64,000 bases of DNA from Paramacrobiotus metropolitanus (GCF_019649055.1 NW_026570344.1:62001-126000), one strand, 5' to 3'; positions 1-13,270 are shown, counted from the stretch's first letter. The notes: a model not told the origin generated them from the letters alone. Numbers and translations: made by a program.

Positions 1-640
1 TTTGTGGGTGATCAGTAATCATATTATTACATTAAGAGTAGAAGTGTTTAATACGAAATTGAAGTGGAAACACGAATAACAGTTACGGTCAGATTGCAAT
101 AATCTTTTAATCTTGCCGGTGTATTATGCTGCCTTGTCAATGACGTAAGAGAATATTCATGTCCAAACTCATCTGCGGAACGGAAATTCCCTAATTAGAG
201 TTTGACGCAGAATGAGAAAATTATAAGTTCCTTACATAACCGAATTCTTCCTTCACTGAAAATTAATTTCGTTAAGTGAAAGCAGGCATTTAGCACATTT
301 TGCAGCGTGTAGCAAGTGGTAATAATTCTTTTAGCCGTTTTAGTAATGCAAAATAATACAGGGCAGCGGAAAGTGCTGAAATGCGAGGAAGGCTAAGGTC
401 ACACCGTCACGCCTGTTTGGGTAAACAGCGAAACATTAAACGTAAAATGGAACTGGTAAGAGGAAAGTGAACACCAAATTTGCGGCATTTTGGCAACAAA
501 ACAGGATGATCACTTTCTTCTTGATTAAACAACATGACCTCGGGAACATTCCACTGTGTCGTGTGCCATAGAATAGGTTCTACTTTATTGTCTGTCGTGC
601 ACGTGAGCGCAAAGGTGTAATGATCTGGAAGAATTCCCTT
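1..640. other. Window edge, no gene seen
   Basis: AT-rich sequence. Open frames on the minus strand (for example around 407-733) show no recognisable domain. The 3' edge of a decayed GPCR copy begins near 640. I see nothing else to support here. Confidence 0.5.
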
Positions 641-1690
641 CTCAAATCGCTCAGCGCAACGATAAATAAAATTGGATTCATTAATAACTGGATACTGTAA
701 AGGAAGCTTACAACAGTATAGCTGTGGAGTCATCCAAAGCCGGTAAAAATGTGTACAGAGTGTACACGACGAAATTAGGCGTCCAGCAAATGGTTGCGCT
801 GATTGTCAGTAGGTCGAAATTAGGATCGGCTGCGAATTGCCTTTAGGCCTTCACGCTTTTGCATCTGGGAGTTGACGCCCGTGAACTGTTCTACGCTATC
901 TTGACATTCACTTTCAACATTCTTTACAATTTCAGTTCTGCTTTTCGTGGTAAGGTTGGTACAGTGCGATGTATGTAGGTGCTGGACGTAGTCGACGAAG
1001 TTCATTAAGCGTATACAGTGTTTGTAATAATAAAGGGGAGTGCAAACACCATAACACTTAAAGGTGTGATAAACAAGAGAACAATCGTGATGACTGTGCA
1101 GCTTGGTTGAGCGCCAGCTTGGTTGAGTTTTACGGAGCAGTCGTTAGTGGACACATCAAGGCGGTAATAAAGGTCATGGCTAGCGAAACCCGGCATCATT
1201 ACCACATGCACGTATATCCACTTGACGGCGCAATGCGCTTTTAACACTTTCAACAGCAATGATCTTGACCGTTTCCATAATCAGCTATGCCAATAAGTCG
1301 TACTAATATGTATTAATAACGGTTTTTGGTTTTAATAAAAACCATAAACGGATCTGAAAAACTGCAAAGGAAACGTTAAAGAAAAAATAATAATTATGCA
1401 GACTTGCGCAAAATGTAATTGCAATACAGATAAACGGAGTAAATTCTAGAATTTCGTGACTTCCAGTATTTTGGATAAGAGTTGATGCCAATGTCAACAG
1501 CGCTATTCTAAAGGCAGCAGAGAAAATCAGTCGTAATCAGATTAAGCATAAACACGTTAAAAGGATACGCTGAAGCTGAACACGATCGTCGTGCTGACAG
1601 CGGGAAATTTATGGACAGCGCATCTTTAGCTGTATCGTTCACAGTGGCATTGATCAGGGAAAGGTTCCTCACACCAGCCATTAACACAAA
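640..1690 (-). pseudogene. Decayed class A GPCR copy
   Basis: This minus-strand stretch is collinear with the intact GPCR gene at 3898-5057. The TM1-TM2 region lies around 1510-1650, the TM4-TM5 region around 1030-1240 (shared peptide core HVVMMPGF, then a long hydrophobic segment ending in LPFI), the TM6 region around 750-830, and the TM7 region around 650-700. The matching blocks sit in different reading frames and are interrupted by stops, and the third intracellular loop is mostly lost. I read it as a tandem duplicate of the neighbouring receptor that has lost its function. The boundaries are set by where similarity fades and are approximate. Confidence 0.75.
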
Positions 1691-1699
1691 GCTTAAAAC

Positions 1700-3890
1700 T
1701 AATAGAAGTTAGCGATTATATCGCTAACTTAGGTTAACGCTGTTGAGAGAAACGCTGGCCTCTAGAAAGTTCCCTAAATATCCGCAAAGCCATTCCCAAT
1801 GCAAGTGATTGGCTGACCTCTTGCCAGACGCCATGTTGCCTTTGTTCATCACGCTGTTGTGCATATATCTCTCTTTATAGCAGAGTTGCATTTTGAAGTC
1901 ATTTTGTTGCGTCTGATAATTGTGGTTTCTTTTCTTGTTGCTGAAGAATTTGTACGGTAAATTTCTTTTCTGTTTTTTCCACCTGCAATATTTGTGAGTG
2001 ACTTTTGGTGTGTTTTCTTTACCCACCATCCCACCCTTTAGCAACTTGTACATTGATTAAAGGCACAACCCATCTCACTGCTCTCTCCCGCCACGGTACG
2101 CACGGAACCGCACCGGAAGGAAACGCAGCAAGCATTCGCATTCTCATATACACCCTGGCCACGAATCAGGGTTCCTGGAGCGAGCGCGCACCAGGTGCAT
2201 TCTGCATACCCCAAATCCGCATTCTTTGCCAGCAAGCATTCCTTCCGGTGGTCGAGCATGTTCTGCAGCTACCTTGAGACCTTGCAGTTGAGCATTGGGT
2301 TGGCCAATGTCCCAACACCTCGTTAGCGTTTCTCGATACATTAGCGTTAACTTAGGTATATAAAAGGCTACTGTTGGAAAATTCTGATAGAGATTCTTGC
2401 CGTAAAATTGCAGATAACTAAACCTTGGATGTGCCAATTTTATAAAACCTCCTGAAAAAGTGTAATGTTTGTTAGAACTACAGTAAAAGGGCTACGAAAT
2501 TATCACACGAAGTAAGTGAAAATGCAGCAGCATGTGAAACAAAATTAGTAAGTAACTAATAATTTTGGACTTTCTGGTCTGTTTTCCTTAGCACCAATCT
2601 CGCAGTACCTTTTTCTTTTATCGAACTCAAGCCATTAACCTTCCTTGCGGCTCGAGCGATTTTGTTCGCTGTAACAATACCCATTTCGGCCTGGCTGAAA
2701 AACGAAACAATTTCTTATTCAAACTGTAAAAAAGCTTCCTAATATTACACGCTTTATCGCTCTCTTCATTCAGAGTTTGTGCTTTAGAAAATATAGACTG
2801 ATTATGCCCAAAGAATGCTCCGGGTGATATTGATATGGTACAGATGCATGCTAGGCCAAGATGCTAAGGATCAATATTCTTTATGTCATCAAATTTAATT
2901 TGTTGCAGCGTCGCAGTAACGTGAACAAGTCCTTATTACATCATGGAAGCAAAGAAATCTGATTTTTGCGAGTTATTTGATTTCTTTTAAGAGCCATGGT
3001 GACTTAGTCTGGAAAGGGAAAAAGGAAGCGCTTTCTATTTACACCTCCGTGTTAAAAGTTATCTTCTATACCTTTTCGTAGCTCATAATCAATCACTGCC
3101 ACCAACCACTGGTAAAAATTGGCGTTAATGTCTCCATATTCTTTATTACGTGTGGAGCGTCACGCAAGTCAAAGGTCTCATGCACACGTTCTGAAAAGGT
3201 CCCTTTCTGTATTTATCCGCATTTTCTCTACATCGGTAGAAGTAATTTGCAAGTTGCTGGAATACTGAGTGTAAAACTGAAAACTGTAAACAGTAAAACC
3301 GATAATAATTACTCTCAGGTCGTATCCTAAACGGGAAATATCTAAACGTTGGTCCTTCTAAATACATGCCCTTTGTACATGCACATACCTCCACGCTGCA
3401 AATTATAAAGGTGTAGAAGTTTCGCTTTTTTTAAGGTGTAGAACTTTTTTATGGACATGTCGTATAGGCATATACACTGTAGTGACTGTACGAATTCTCT
3501 GTGGTACGATTTGTGCGGACTACCAAACGTCGACATGCGTTACGGTTTGTTACGTTGCGGATGGTTCATTACATGTTTTAATTAGCTTGTGTAATCTGCT
3601 ACTATTTTCTGGAATACAAAAAGTTTGGAAGAATTATGTTAAAGATATAGTCAGCAGCCCTAGTTCCAGCAGGACTTTCAATACCTAATCGGGATTCAGT
3701 AGTCCGAGTTATCGAAACATATGGTGACCACATTAAGACTTACTAAAATAACGCATTCTGGGTCCGTGTTCGTCCCGATCGCTTTTCGCACTTGTGATTT
3801 CAAATTTAACTGGTAAGTATACAGGTAAAGTAATTTCCGTTTAGTCAAGGCCGTAATTACCGTTTAGTCATTTGTCAGTGCGTTAGCTTT
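1700..3890. other. Intergenic spacer
   Basis: No convincing gene. The 2000-2440 part is richer in GC and has overlapping open frames on both strands with no domain I recognise. It contains a short inverted pair (CACCGGAAGGAA near 2110 and its complement near 2240), too little to call an element. Confidence 0.4.
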
Positions 3891-3897
3891 ATGTAAT

Positions 3898-5057
3898 TTA
3901 TTTTAGTATGAAGCCTTTTGTTGTAAATAATTGAAAAAATGCAGCTCTCAGGTCATTCAAAGCAACAATAAATAGGATGGGATCCATGAGCAGCTGTATG
4001 CTGTACAAAAAGGTCACCACACTAAAAATCGTCAGATCATCTGGAAAAGGAACGAATGTATAATAAGTGTACACAATGAAGTTGGGCGTCCAGCAGATTG
4101 TGGCACTCAGCGTCAGCAGGGTCAGTATCAATATTGGCTGGGAATTGGCTTTTGAAGTTTCACTTTTGCGGGTATCAATGGCCTTACCCTCTGTTTGTTC
4201 CGCAGTCTGCGGTTCCTTTAGTGTTATGTTCTCACTAGTCACTGCCGCTTTGCTGATCGCTTTTTGCAGCGTAGCGGTATTTGTATTGGAGTTGGGTGAT
4301 GGACGGAGACGACGCAGTTCGTTCTGCCGAACACGGTGCTTGTAGAAAATAAAAGGAAACGCCACCACCATGACGCATAAAGGGACAATGAAGAGGAGAA
4401 AAATCATTGTCACATTCCATGTGGGTTGGGCTTCCAGGTTGATAAAGCAGCCGTTAATGGTGACATCCTTCCGATAGTACAGGTGGTCATTGACAAAGCC
4501 GGGCATCATTACGACGTGGAGGTATGCCCACTTTATTCCACAGATTCCAACAAAAACGCTGACCTTTTGGTTGGTCTTATAGGAGTGTGGGAATAAAATG
4601 GCCCAAAGCCGGTTGAGAGTAATAAGCAAATGCGCGTTGCATGTTGCAGCTTCTGCAAAATGTATGAGAATGCAAATCAGTTTTTATAGCAAACACGCTT
4701 ATATGAACTTCGCTTACGTAGAAGGTAGTTGCTGTAGATGTACACTGAACAAATAGCTGAATTTCTGGTTTTCCAGTAGCCGGGATAAAAGTTAATCCCG
4801 ATGTCGAAGGCATTTTCCCAAACACAATAAATAAAATCCGTTATAATCAGATTGAGCATAAAAACATTAAAAGGCTTTTTAGTTAAGTTACTAATACGAT
4901 AAAACAAATAAAGAACGAGAATATTCGCCGAAACGCTGAGGATAAAAACGATTGTTGTGCTGATAGCAGGGAAATTCGGAGTTGTCGCATCGTCTGCTGT
5001 GCTGTTTACAATAGCGTTTAAGAGCGAAGTGTTGACACTACTCGTAATATTCGACAT
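3898..5057 (-). CDS. Rhodopsin-like (class A) GPCR, orphan
   Basis: Two-exon minus-strand gene: exon 1 5057-4718, exon 2 4652-3898, with a 65-nt GT-AG intron in phase 1; 364 residues. ATG 5057 is the first in-frame ATG. The N-terminus is short and has several N-glycosylation sequons (NIT, NTS, NST). Seven hydrophobic segments are visible. Class A landmarks are an NLIITD motif in TM2, a DRY-equivalent reading NRLW after TM3, CWTP in TM6, and a degenerate NPxxY reading MDPILF in TM7, followed by a short C-terminal tail. The third intracellular loop is long and rich in Ser, Thr and Lys. A plasma-membrane receptor coupling to G proteins is expected from the family. The ligand cannot be inferred. 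Its closest relatives here are the gene at 11097-12271 (same intron position and phase) and the decayed copy at 640-1690. Confidence 0.88.
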
Positions 5058-7700
5058 AGCAGATGCTATGTTCACAACCTTTCAGCAACTTAATGTGGTA
5101 CCGTTACTGTCCCCAAATGCCTTTTTATTCGCTCAGTTAATGGCAACACATGTACACGCAAATGTTCAGCTTTTTCTGAACGTTGCTGTGGGCGCTGCAG
5201 TGTGGGCGCTTACAATGCACAGAAGATCTGAAAGCAAGTACTAGTAATACTCACGACATTACTAGACAATAGATGTTTGGTGCAGTATTCTGTGCGATAC
5301 GTAATCAGAGTTTCCCTCTTTTACCACTCACACATTCGCTGAAATTAATGAACTTGGACTCCGAGTTCGTGTGCCATTGTGCATTCAGCAGCCATCTCGT
5401 TCCATTGCACGTTGTCTTCCGTATCTGATATCCATACAATGCCACATACTAAAGGTCATGAAAAACAGCTCATCCAGCACCAGTTATTCTGACAGAACGA
5501 GAGAATTGGGAAGATATTTCGATATCACCTTGCGCCATATGGTGAGCGCAGTCAGGGGTTTGAACGGTTGAAAGAAAAAACGTGTGGCCGGCCGGTCAGG
5601 GTGCCTTTCATTCCTCTCTGAATGGTTTCATAATGCATCGTTGGGTGCCTGCATAGTCGAAACTTTAGCTCGCACTGTTCTGTGCTCCTTTCCGTCAGTT
5701 TCGAAGTGTAGTTCATCTGTTTTCAGCAACATTGAACTGAGCTTTTGCAATCGGAAATGAAAGATGACGATCCTTGTTGATAGTACGTGCCTAGAAAGAG
5801 ATCCGATATGCGCTCGGCTGCTGTAAACCCGCAAAATCAATTTCACAGTTATATGTACTCATTTTTTTTAAACTGTTATCCGTACCTGTGGCCTTGCACG
5901 CACTGCAACTTGCACGAAACAGTTATGAAGTACGTCAATGTTTTGGTATGTGACACGCAGTCGTGCAACATAAATTTGACTGGCAAGTTCTTACACTAAT
6001 ACTTGCTTCCTGTTTTCAGCAATTGAATTCACAGTTCAGATACTTCTACCAGTTTAGGGTACTTCGCTGTACATAAAATAATAATATTTCGAATATCTAT
6101 ATTACATAATTTTTTACATCTACATAATATTGCATTACATTTTGAATAAGTTTTATTTTGAATATATTTGAATATTAAACGAATAACATTTTGACTACAT
6201 TTACGTATTTTATAACTGCTTCGTGCAAGTTGCAAGGAAATCGGCAAAAAACTGTATGATCGAACGGGAGAAAGCCGCTTCACCTGTTTTCTTTTCAACG
6301 TTTAAGTCTCGAGATATTATTAATTATTATTATTATGACTGCAGCAGCATAGGAGAGGACTTCGGCCAAACGAGCTTTTACGACAGCGATTGTCACTGAA
6401 ATCCAAAGGGAAGGCGGCATCAGTGCTCGGGACTTACCAAAACGGCAGAGAACCTGAACGAAATATTTTAATTTTGTGTACTGAGTGAATTATCGATCAA
6501 GTTACTGTTTTGTCGTGATCTAATAACTGTACTGTAATCGGCGTGAACCAATGCGGTTTGCTAGAAATACTCCATGTTGTGGTGCGACAGTGAGCACAAG
6601 TGCACAACAAAACAAAATTAAGTTATAGCCATAGGTATACAAGTACTTACGTTAGTAAACTGACGAACTCAGTAAGGGAATTTTTTAGGCAGCGGTTGCT
6701 TATACACATACAAAGGAGAAATGCAATCTGCGGAATGGGAATTCTCCCTTACCTGGACAAAATAGAAAACGTCATTTTGTTGTAGCAGCCGTATTTTGTT
6801 GTTGTTAGCCCTTGTGAGGAGGAGTGGCCTCCCCGCCCACCCGCACCAGTGCGGGTGCTTAGTTGTTTTGCTGTATTTTGATGTTGATTTTCTTCATCTA
6901 CCAGATCTTCAATCTGGTAGATTCTTCAGTTGCTAGCCATCGTCGTCTGAGTAACTTGCTGTACTTTTGGCCCCGCAGCAGAATGCTGCGGAGCATGTGT
7001 AGTGCTATAAAAAAAATGGGATATAAAAGTGTGCAGTTGATTGTCGGGTGGCTTGCGTTTCCGCATAACTCGTAGTATACAACACTGCTCACTCTGCAGG
7101 ACAGATTCCGTTTCTGTGTCTGTCCGTGGATTCTTCCTAGATCCACCATCATACCCTGTTTTTGGTAAAGTATTTATGTTATGTTACCGGTGCTTCTGTT
7201 AAAGAATCGCCTGAGACAATCGATTCTGCTCTTTGCTGATAGTTTTGATAGCAATGTCTCTCAATAGCAATTGTTCAAAATTGTTAAAGTCTCGTATCCC
7301 GTGGAAGACAACTCATTGAGAAGTAAGCGGATGCCAGTGTGTCCATGCTTCTGTGAGTTTCGCGCTAAATCCAGTTACAAAGACATTACCAAATGATAAT
7401 AATATATATACGAGTAAGATATGTAACTAAATTGCTGTATCCGCCTTCCACTGTTAGCACATACTGGGCGTAAGCAGCAAACTGCAAGCTGAGAAACTGC
7501 ACATGCTGTTGCCTTGTAATACAGTTCGAATTTGAACAGTGAGCAATATCTTTTGCAATTTTCTGCTTTACTTGTGAGGAGTGGAAGTTTTAGACACAAA
7601 ATCCTGAAAGCATTTATCAGTTACTGTGTCACATCTTATAAAGTGCCTGAAAGACTTGTAGTCAACAATCAACTAAGTTAGTTTTCTTCATCGAAGGAGC
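5058..7700. other. Intergenic spacer
   Basis: It lies between two divergently arranged genes, so it should hold the GPCR promoter and the upstream region of the SMYD-like gene. Only short, unsupported open frames are present. The 6.0-6.6 kb part is very AT-rich. No RNA gene or element was recognised. Confidence 0.4.
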
Positions 7701-7706
7701 TTTGTA

Positions 7707-10161
7707 ATGGACACATCCCAGGCGTATCCAACCGTCCCGCGGGATTATGTCTGTTCCTTTGCACCGGGAGACGTTATCTTGTCTGACGATCCGTGGCTCT
7801 GGTCTTTCGAGAGGACCGAATACCGCAAATTGTGCGCCTTCTGCTTCCAAGGCGAGAAGGAACTTCAGACATGTTGGGCTGCCGATTACATCGCTATTGC
7901 GGTGCTCAGTGTCAGGTGTGCTCAAACTTTGAAACGTGTAGCCGGTGTATGCCTCGGACCATCGCTTATTACTCCTTACTCTTAGTGCAAGACAGCAATA
8001 TTGCAATTCTGATAAAACCTGGTTGGACATTAGATCGTCATCACAACAATATATATAACAGCAATACCTAGCGATATGTATTTGATTAAGTAAAAAGTAT
8101 TTTATCAGCACTTTCTAATTACAGACTACAGACTGGAAGAAGGAACACAAAAAGGAGTGTGCCATGCTGAAACCAGTTGCCCAAACAATCGTGGCGGTTT
8201 CTCGCGTCAATTCCTACTGCAATAAGAGTGATCCTGTACTGCCATGTTATCTGTAAATTCTGATAGCAAAGCTGGCGGAAAAGGCAAGGTATGCGCATAA
8301 AACCGCTTCATCGCTCTCCACTTTTCAGTACGCGGTTGACTTAAACGTCCATCTGCTATAATATCAACTTTATTACCCAATCATCAAAAGTTTCATTCTG
8401 TCTAGCGGGGTGTACTGGACGACATCACCGGATTGGGGAAGAAATCTGCTCAAAATATCTTGAAATTGCTCCCTGCCGATGAGCACCTTAAGCAAGTGGA
8501 TCCATTGTGAGTTGTTATGGATTCGCTTTTGACGACAACACAACTGTACTAATTGCCAATGATGCAGGCTGAAGAGACCGGTCATCATGTGTCCGGTTTT
8601 GCGCCGCATTGCTTCTTCACTGGATGTATCTGTAGCGGCTTTTGTTGACTATCTTAAAGTTCTGCGTTACCATATGCTTCCCATACCAAACACCCGCACT
8701 AAGCAAATCCTGGTCGGAGCGGCACTATTCCCCAGCATACCGCACCGAGCTATGAAGCCAGTCTGCTGGGACATCAACGTTACCTTTGATTACACAGGAC
8801 GGCGACTGTTTGTGCGCGCAACGGAAGACATTGCAATGTATACTGGCCTATCTGATGTAAGTCCATGTTCCAATGTACATACAATACACCATCAGAGATG
8901 CGGAAATCAACCTAACTGGACTCGATTAAAAAATTTTGTAAAATTTAAAGGTCGCTGTGGTCACTTTTTCTTCCTCACTTCGCTTGCAAACCGATTGTTG
9001 AAGTTGGTATTTTCAGCTGCGATACTGTGAACTCATGCAGAATCAGTACCAAACGGTTGCTCCGCGCCGGCGTCAGTTGTTTCGAAATGTGTACGGATAT
9101 TTGTGCATTTGCCGCAAATGCACGCCAGAATACGTAAGTCAACGTTCACCAAAACGGTTTAGTCGGCGTTATTGAATTGCATGCTGGTGTTTTTTGTTGT
9201 TATTTTTTGGTGATTTTGTAGGAAGCCGAGCTTAATCCGCTAAAGTGTTCGACGATGGGCTGCACGGAACGCATTCCCAGCGATGATAGAGCATGTTCTC
9301 CCTGTCCCCAATGCGGCGCTGTCAACTATGATCGCCGGAATAAGCTGATGGTCTTTTTGGAAAAGTGCGCGGCTAGGTTTCCTAATCAGATACAATATTT
9401 CCTGACGATGACAGCGCTGTTTGATGAACTGGAAGCTGCCGACCTTGTGCATCCTGACGCGCATGTCCGTTTCGTTTGTGGACTTGGCAAAGTTGCGATC
9501 TACAACGAACAACACCGATTTAAAGATGCCTGGAAGTTGGCCCAAGAACTTATGGTTTGTGTGCGGTAAGTGAATATTTTTACAGCTAGCTTTATTGTCG
9601 GTAATTGCAATATCTTTCTGGAAAAACATTTAATAAACATTTAATCTTATTATCATCCTCGTGACGCTTCCTTTATTTGCAGCAGTTGTCTGAAGAATTT
9701 GTAATTGTGTGATTTTTCTTGTTCCTGACCTTAAGCATTTTCAATCGTGACCGACTTTACGAGGACAGACTAATGAAAACTACGAGTACATTAATGATTT
9801 AATCGTATTTGGCGATCAATACCATGCAACAAAAAAAGCAGGTACATTAGGTATTATCTTTCCTAGAAATATATGCCCAAAGTACCATGTGAATCGCGCA
9901 ACGTTTTTGGCTGATGCTGTGGGATGTCCCTTAAGATGTACAGAAGTCATCATGGGAAAGCAGGTGGATTTCTTGACTCCCGCCGAAAAAATCCGCCTGG
10001 TTATCTTGTTCGAGGCAATGTTTCCATCCACGCGGGAAGTGTGGCGCGGCTACTGCGAAGAGGCTATGGATACCTTTACCAAGCTGTCCGGCCCGGATTG
10101 TTATCAAGCTGTACGTTCGCGGGCCTTTCTTGCGACCATGGACGTTCAACAGGAAGAATAG
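7707..10161 (+). pseudogene. SMYD-like SET/MYND gene, probably disrupted
   Basis: The parts of a SMYD-type lysine methyltransferase follow in order. Exon 1 (7707-7915) holds the start and most of a MYND zinc finger (CAFC, then C-x2-C, then YCGAQCQ). The next exon (from 8125) completes it with DWKKEHKKEC. SET-region exons run through about 8405-8856. Exon 9017-9133 ends in a post-SET C-x-C-x2-C cluster (CICRKC), and 9222-9565 and 9867-10161 form the helical C-terminal domain to a TAG. Later splice phases fit well. Two lesions are visible: a one-base frameshift inside the MYND finger near 7874, and an in-frame TAA at 8254-8256. The SET core also lacks the usual NHSC motif, since the equivalent place reads HRAMKPVC, so methyltransferase activity is doubtful even if the gene is expressed. 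The middle exons are uncertain. Confidence 0.62.
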
Positions 10162-10990
10162 CGCTTTTACGGAGGCTAGCCCCTTTTTTCATGTTTTAAG
10201 TTTAGTCTGCGTAGAAAATTATTTACCTCAGCATTTTAGCTATAAGCAAAGAGCCATAAGCAACTGAAATTGCTATAATGCCATACTGTACTTGTACATG
10301 GTTCTTGTGTTACGATACCGAAAATTTCACAGCGTTGAAGTGGTTCTGTTGGAGAGCCAGGATGGTTTTTCTGTTGGAGAGCCAGGATGGTTTCGAGCGA
10401 CTTTGTGCCAGTGACCAACTACTTTTAAATAGTAACAGTTACCTATTCTGTAACAGCATTAAGTTATTTAACAGTTATTCTGTCGCTGCATCTCCTGTTA
10501 AATTTGTTGATTAGTTTGTAGATGTGAAGAGTATGGATGAACTTCGATCAGCTGCCTGTCATGTTAATACCGACGTATTTTGTTTGCGTGCCCGCCGTGC
10601 CGTGGCTTTGTTATTGTTCAAAATTTATAAACGTTGTTAGGATCAGAACATTAGGGCGTCCTTGTTAGTACTTGTTTGGTAGTCCCGAGTGGCAGGTTTA
10701 AATCCCGGATTAGTATCGTCCATCCAATGGGCGAAGTGAACACGCAGATTTGGAAGTCTTCCTATTAATTAACCCAACTGCGCACTTCGATGGTTTTATT
10801 TGATAATTTTTATTTCACACTCACTGAATCACGTTGTGCGTCATGCACTCCGTATTAAGAGTGGAAAATATAGAGATTAGAAGATATTTGTATGTGGTTT
10901 TCAACGTCGGTTTTTAATTATCTGTGTGCGTGAATCCTGTCCTTTGGGTGTATTGACCAGTGCCACAACCATGCCGATGTCTTCGTGACG
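10162..10990. other. Intergenic spacer with short tandem repeat
   Basis: Spacer between the SMYD-like gene and the plus-strand GPCR. It holds a 25-bp unit repeated twice head to tail at 10344-10393 (unit begins TTCTGTTGGAGAGCC). Nothing else is recognised. Confidence 0.5.
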
Positions 10991-10992
10991 GA

Positions 10993-10999
10993 TATATAA
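10993..10999 (+). promoter_or_regulatory. TATA box of plus-strand GPCR
   Basis: TATATAA lies 98 nt upstream of the start ATG at 11097, leaving room for a transcription start near 11025 and a short leader. Confidence 0.5.
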
Positions 11000-11096
11000 C
11001 CCGTGTGACCTTTCTAGTTACACATTTGTGCACTCTATCAGCTTTAGTTTACTGTCTTCTTTACGAGCGTGTCACAATCAGGCAGCTATTGCCGCA

Positions 11097-12271
11097 ATGT
11101 TCAACAATACAAGCAGTTTATTGGGTTTAAACATTTCAAATCCTGAAGAACTTTCTGCAAATTTCTCTGCCATAAGTACAACAGTGGTGTTCATTCTTAG
11201 CATAACTGCTATCATTCTTGTACTGTATTTATTCTATCGCGTCGACAACCTATCCAAAAAGCCTTTCAATGTTTTCATGCTGAACTTAATCATCACGGAT
11301 TTTGTTTACTGTATTTGGGAGAACGCTTTCGATATTGGAATCGATTTCCTGCCCAGTTATTGGAAGACGCGGAATTCTGTCATCTGTTCAGTATACTTAT
11401 ACTCCAATTATACTTTACGTTAGTAAAATCTAAAACGTCTCCCAGTTGGTGAGCAAGTAATTAAGTAAACTTTTGAATGTAAATTAATTTTTGTTCAATT
11501 ATTACAGAGGCAGCAACATGTAACGCACACATGTTAATAACACTTAACCGACTGTGGGCAATCCTCTTTCCTCACTCCTACAAATCCAGTCAAAAGATCA
11601 GCGTCTTTGCAGCGGTGTGTTTGGGGAAATGGATCTATCTGCATATTGTAATGATGCCGGGTTTTATTGCCGATATCCTGTACTACCGACAAAACGTGTC
11701 CAGCAACGGTTGTTTCTTCGACATCGCCGCGCAACCCACTTGGAATCTCATAATGATCGTCCTCTTATTTGTGACGCCTTTGGTCGTCATGGTAGTGTCA
11801 TACCCGTTCATTTACTATAAGTATCGCGTTCGTCGACACGAACTGCAACGCTTGCGACCGCTGCCGCTGTCGCAGCTGACCATTCCCAGTAAAATCACAA
11901 ACAACGACAGTCAGCTGCCGCAGCATTCTTTGGAAAGAAAACCGACCGGCACGCAGCATTCACAGGGCGCCAGTAAATCGGCGATTAAACTGGAAATCGC
12001 CAAGAGTAACTCGCAGACTATGCTGATTCTGACAATGCTGACCACCAGCGCGACAATCTGCTGGACGCCCAACATTGTGGTGTTTATGGTGTACACATTC
12101 ATTCCGTTTCCCGAAGATTTGACTGTGTTCAGCGTGGTAGCTTTTATCTTCAGCGTACAGTTGCTAATGGATCCTGTTCTTTTTGTGATCTCATTGAGTG
12201 ACCTTAGAGAGGCTTTTCGTGAACTGATTGCGGGTGTAACAGACAGGTTCAGACAACTGTTCCAGTGCTAA
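11097..12271 (+). CDS. Rhodopsin-like (class A) GPCR, orphan
   Basis: Two exons, 11097-11418 and 11508-12271, with an 89-nt phase-1 intron at the same codon as in the 3898-5057 gene; 361 residues. The in-frame GTG at 11028 is ignored because ATG 11097 is followed directly by a glycosylation-rich N-terminus (NNTS, NIS) like that of the paralogue. Shared landmarks are NLIITD in TM2, QAATCNAHMLITLNRLW spanning the exon junction and TM3, CWTPN in TM6, MDPVLF in TM7, and a basic third loop. It is oriented opposite to the other two family members, so the duplication involved an inversion. It is expected to be a G-protein-coupled receptor at the plasma membrane, with unknown ligand. The C-terminus ends in a cysteine that could be lipid-modified, which is inference. 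Confidence 0.9.
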
Positions 12272-13270
12272 TGCAAAAGTAATTATACGGAAAACTGTTA
12301 TTAGCGAAATAAGTAAGAAAAGTTAAAAGACCTTGTTGTCCAACTACGACGAGAGTTCAATCGAGTCGGTAGCGGATTCATGTAGCGAGCTGGCTAAAAT
12401 GTCCACTGACGGTTCACTTAACAGCCAACCGTGGACGGTTGCACTACGGCACGCATGGTAGCAGGTAGCGAATTCATTGCGCATGGTAGCGATCACTTGA
12501 CTGAATGCTTCCTCGTAACGGTAAAATTATAAACAGTATGGTGATGCCTTTATTTATAACCGACGCATGGTTGTTTAATGATTGCACAAAAAGCACGTAT
12601 ATCATTTCTGCGTTACTCCGGAAAGTTTGGAGCTTGAACTGATACAATAGTAACAGTACTTAAAAAGCTTGCATATAACATGGAATAGTTTGTACTATTA
12701 ACAGTAGCCAATGCTAAAAAATTGTGGTGATTTCCGGCTTGTTTACTCCTAAAAAGTACTCATTTTAAAATAATGCTTTTGTTACCAGCGCGATACTACA
12801 GGAAGACAGTAATTTTGCATTTTCAAAACAACATATTTATTATTTCAAGGTTTTTTTTAGAAACAACACTTGTAGTTTCCTGAATCTACCACCGAAACAG
12901 GCATTATCCACAGTTTTATTTTGCCTGTGTTGATATTTATATTTCGTACTGTATGCATGTTTGTACGAGTACATGCCGGTAACGTTTGCTACTCTTCAAC
13001 TGTTTCTTCGAATGCACTTTGTCTCATATAGAAACACAATATACATTTGCACCGGTCAGCAAACATGTAAATATGGCAATAAAAACAACATTTCAGATTT
13101 CATAACTTTAGTGCTCCAAATGCATTTTTGCATAGTCATAGCGCGGTACTACTATTTAAGCTGCTGAAATCTAAAACAACAAAAATCATTTGAACATTCG
13201 TATCTTTTCAACTATTAAACCTTGTGCACAGTGCTTACTACTTACGTACGAGTACTTATTGTCCCGTACT
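12272..13270. other. Intergenic spacer
   Basis: AT-rich spacer between the GPCR and the WAP cluster. It has small direct repeats (GCATGGTAGC-like, around 12,450-12,500) and no recognised gene. Confidence 0.4.

Noticed and set aside
407-733. Minus-strand frame of 108 codons
   Set aside because: It overlaps the TM7 remnant of the decayed GPCR in a different frame and has no domain of its own.
2005-2437. Overlapping open frames on both strands
   Set aside because: GC-richer patch with no domain, no splice context and no conserved motif; both strands are open by chance.
10681-10710. GGTTTAAATCC resembling a tRNA T-arm (B box)
   Set aside because: No matching A box or acceptor stem at the right distance, so no cloverleaf can be formed.
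11028-11096. Upstream GTG start for the plus-strand GPCR
   Set aside because: Not an ATG and lies close to the predicted transcription start; ATG 11097 matches the paralogue's N-terminus.
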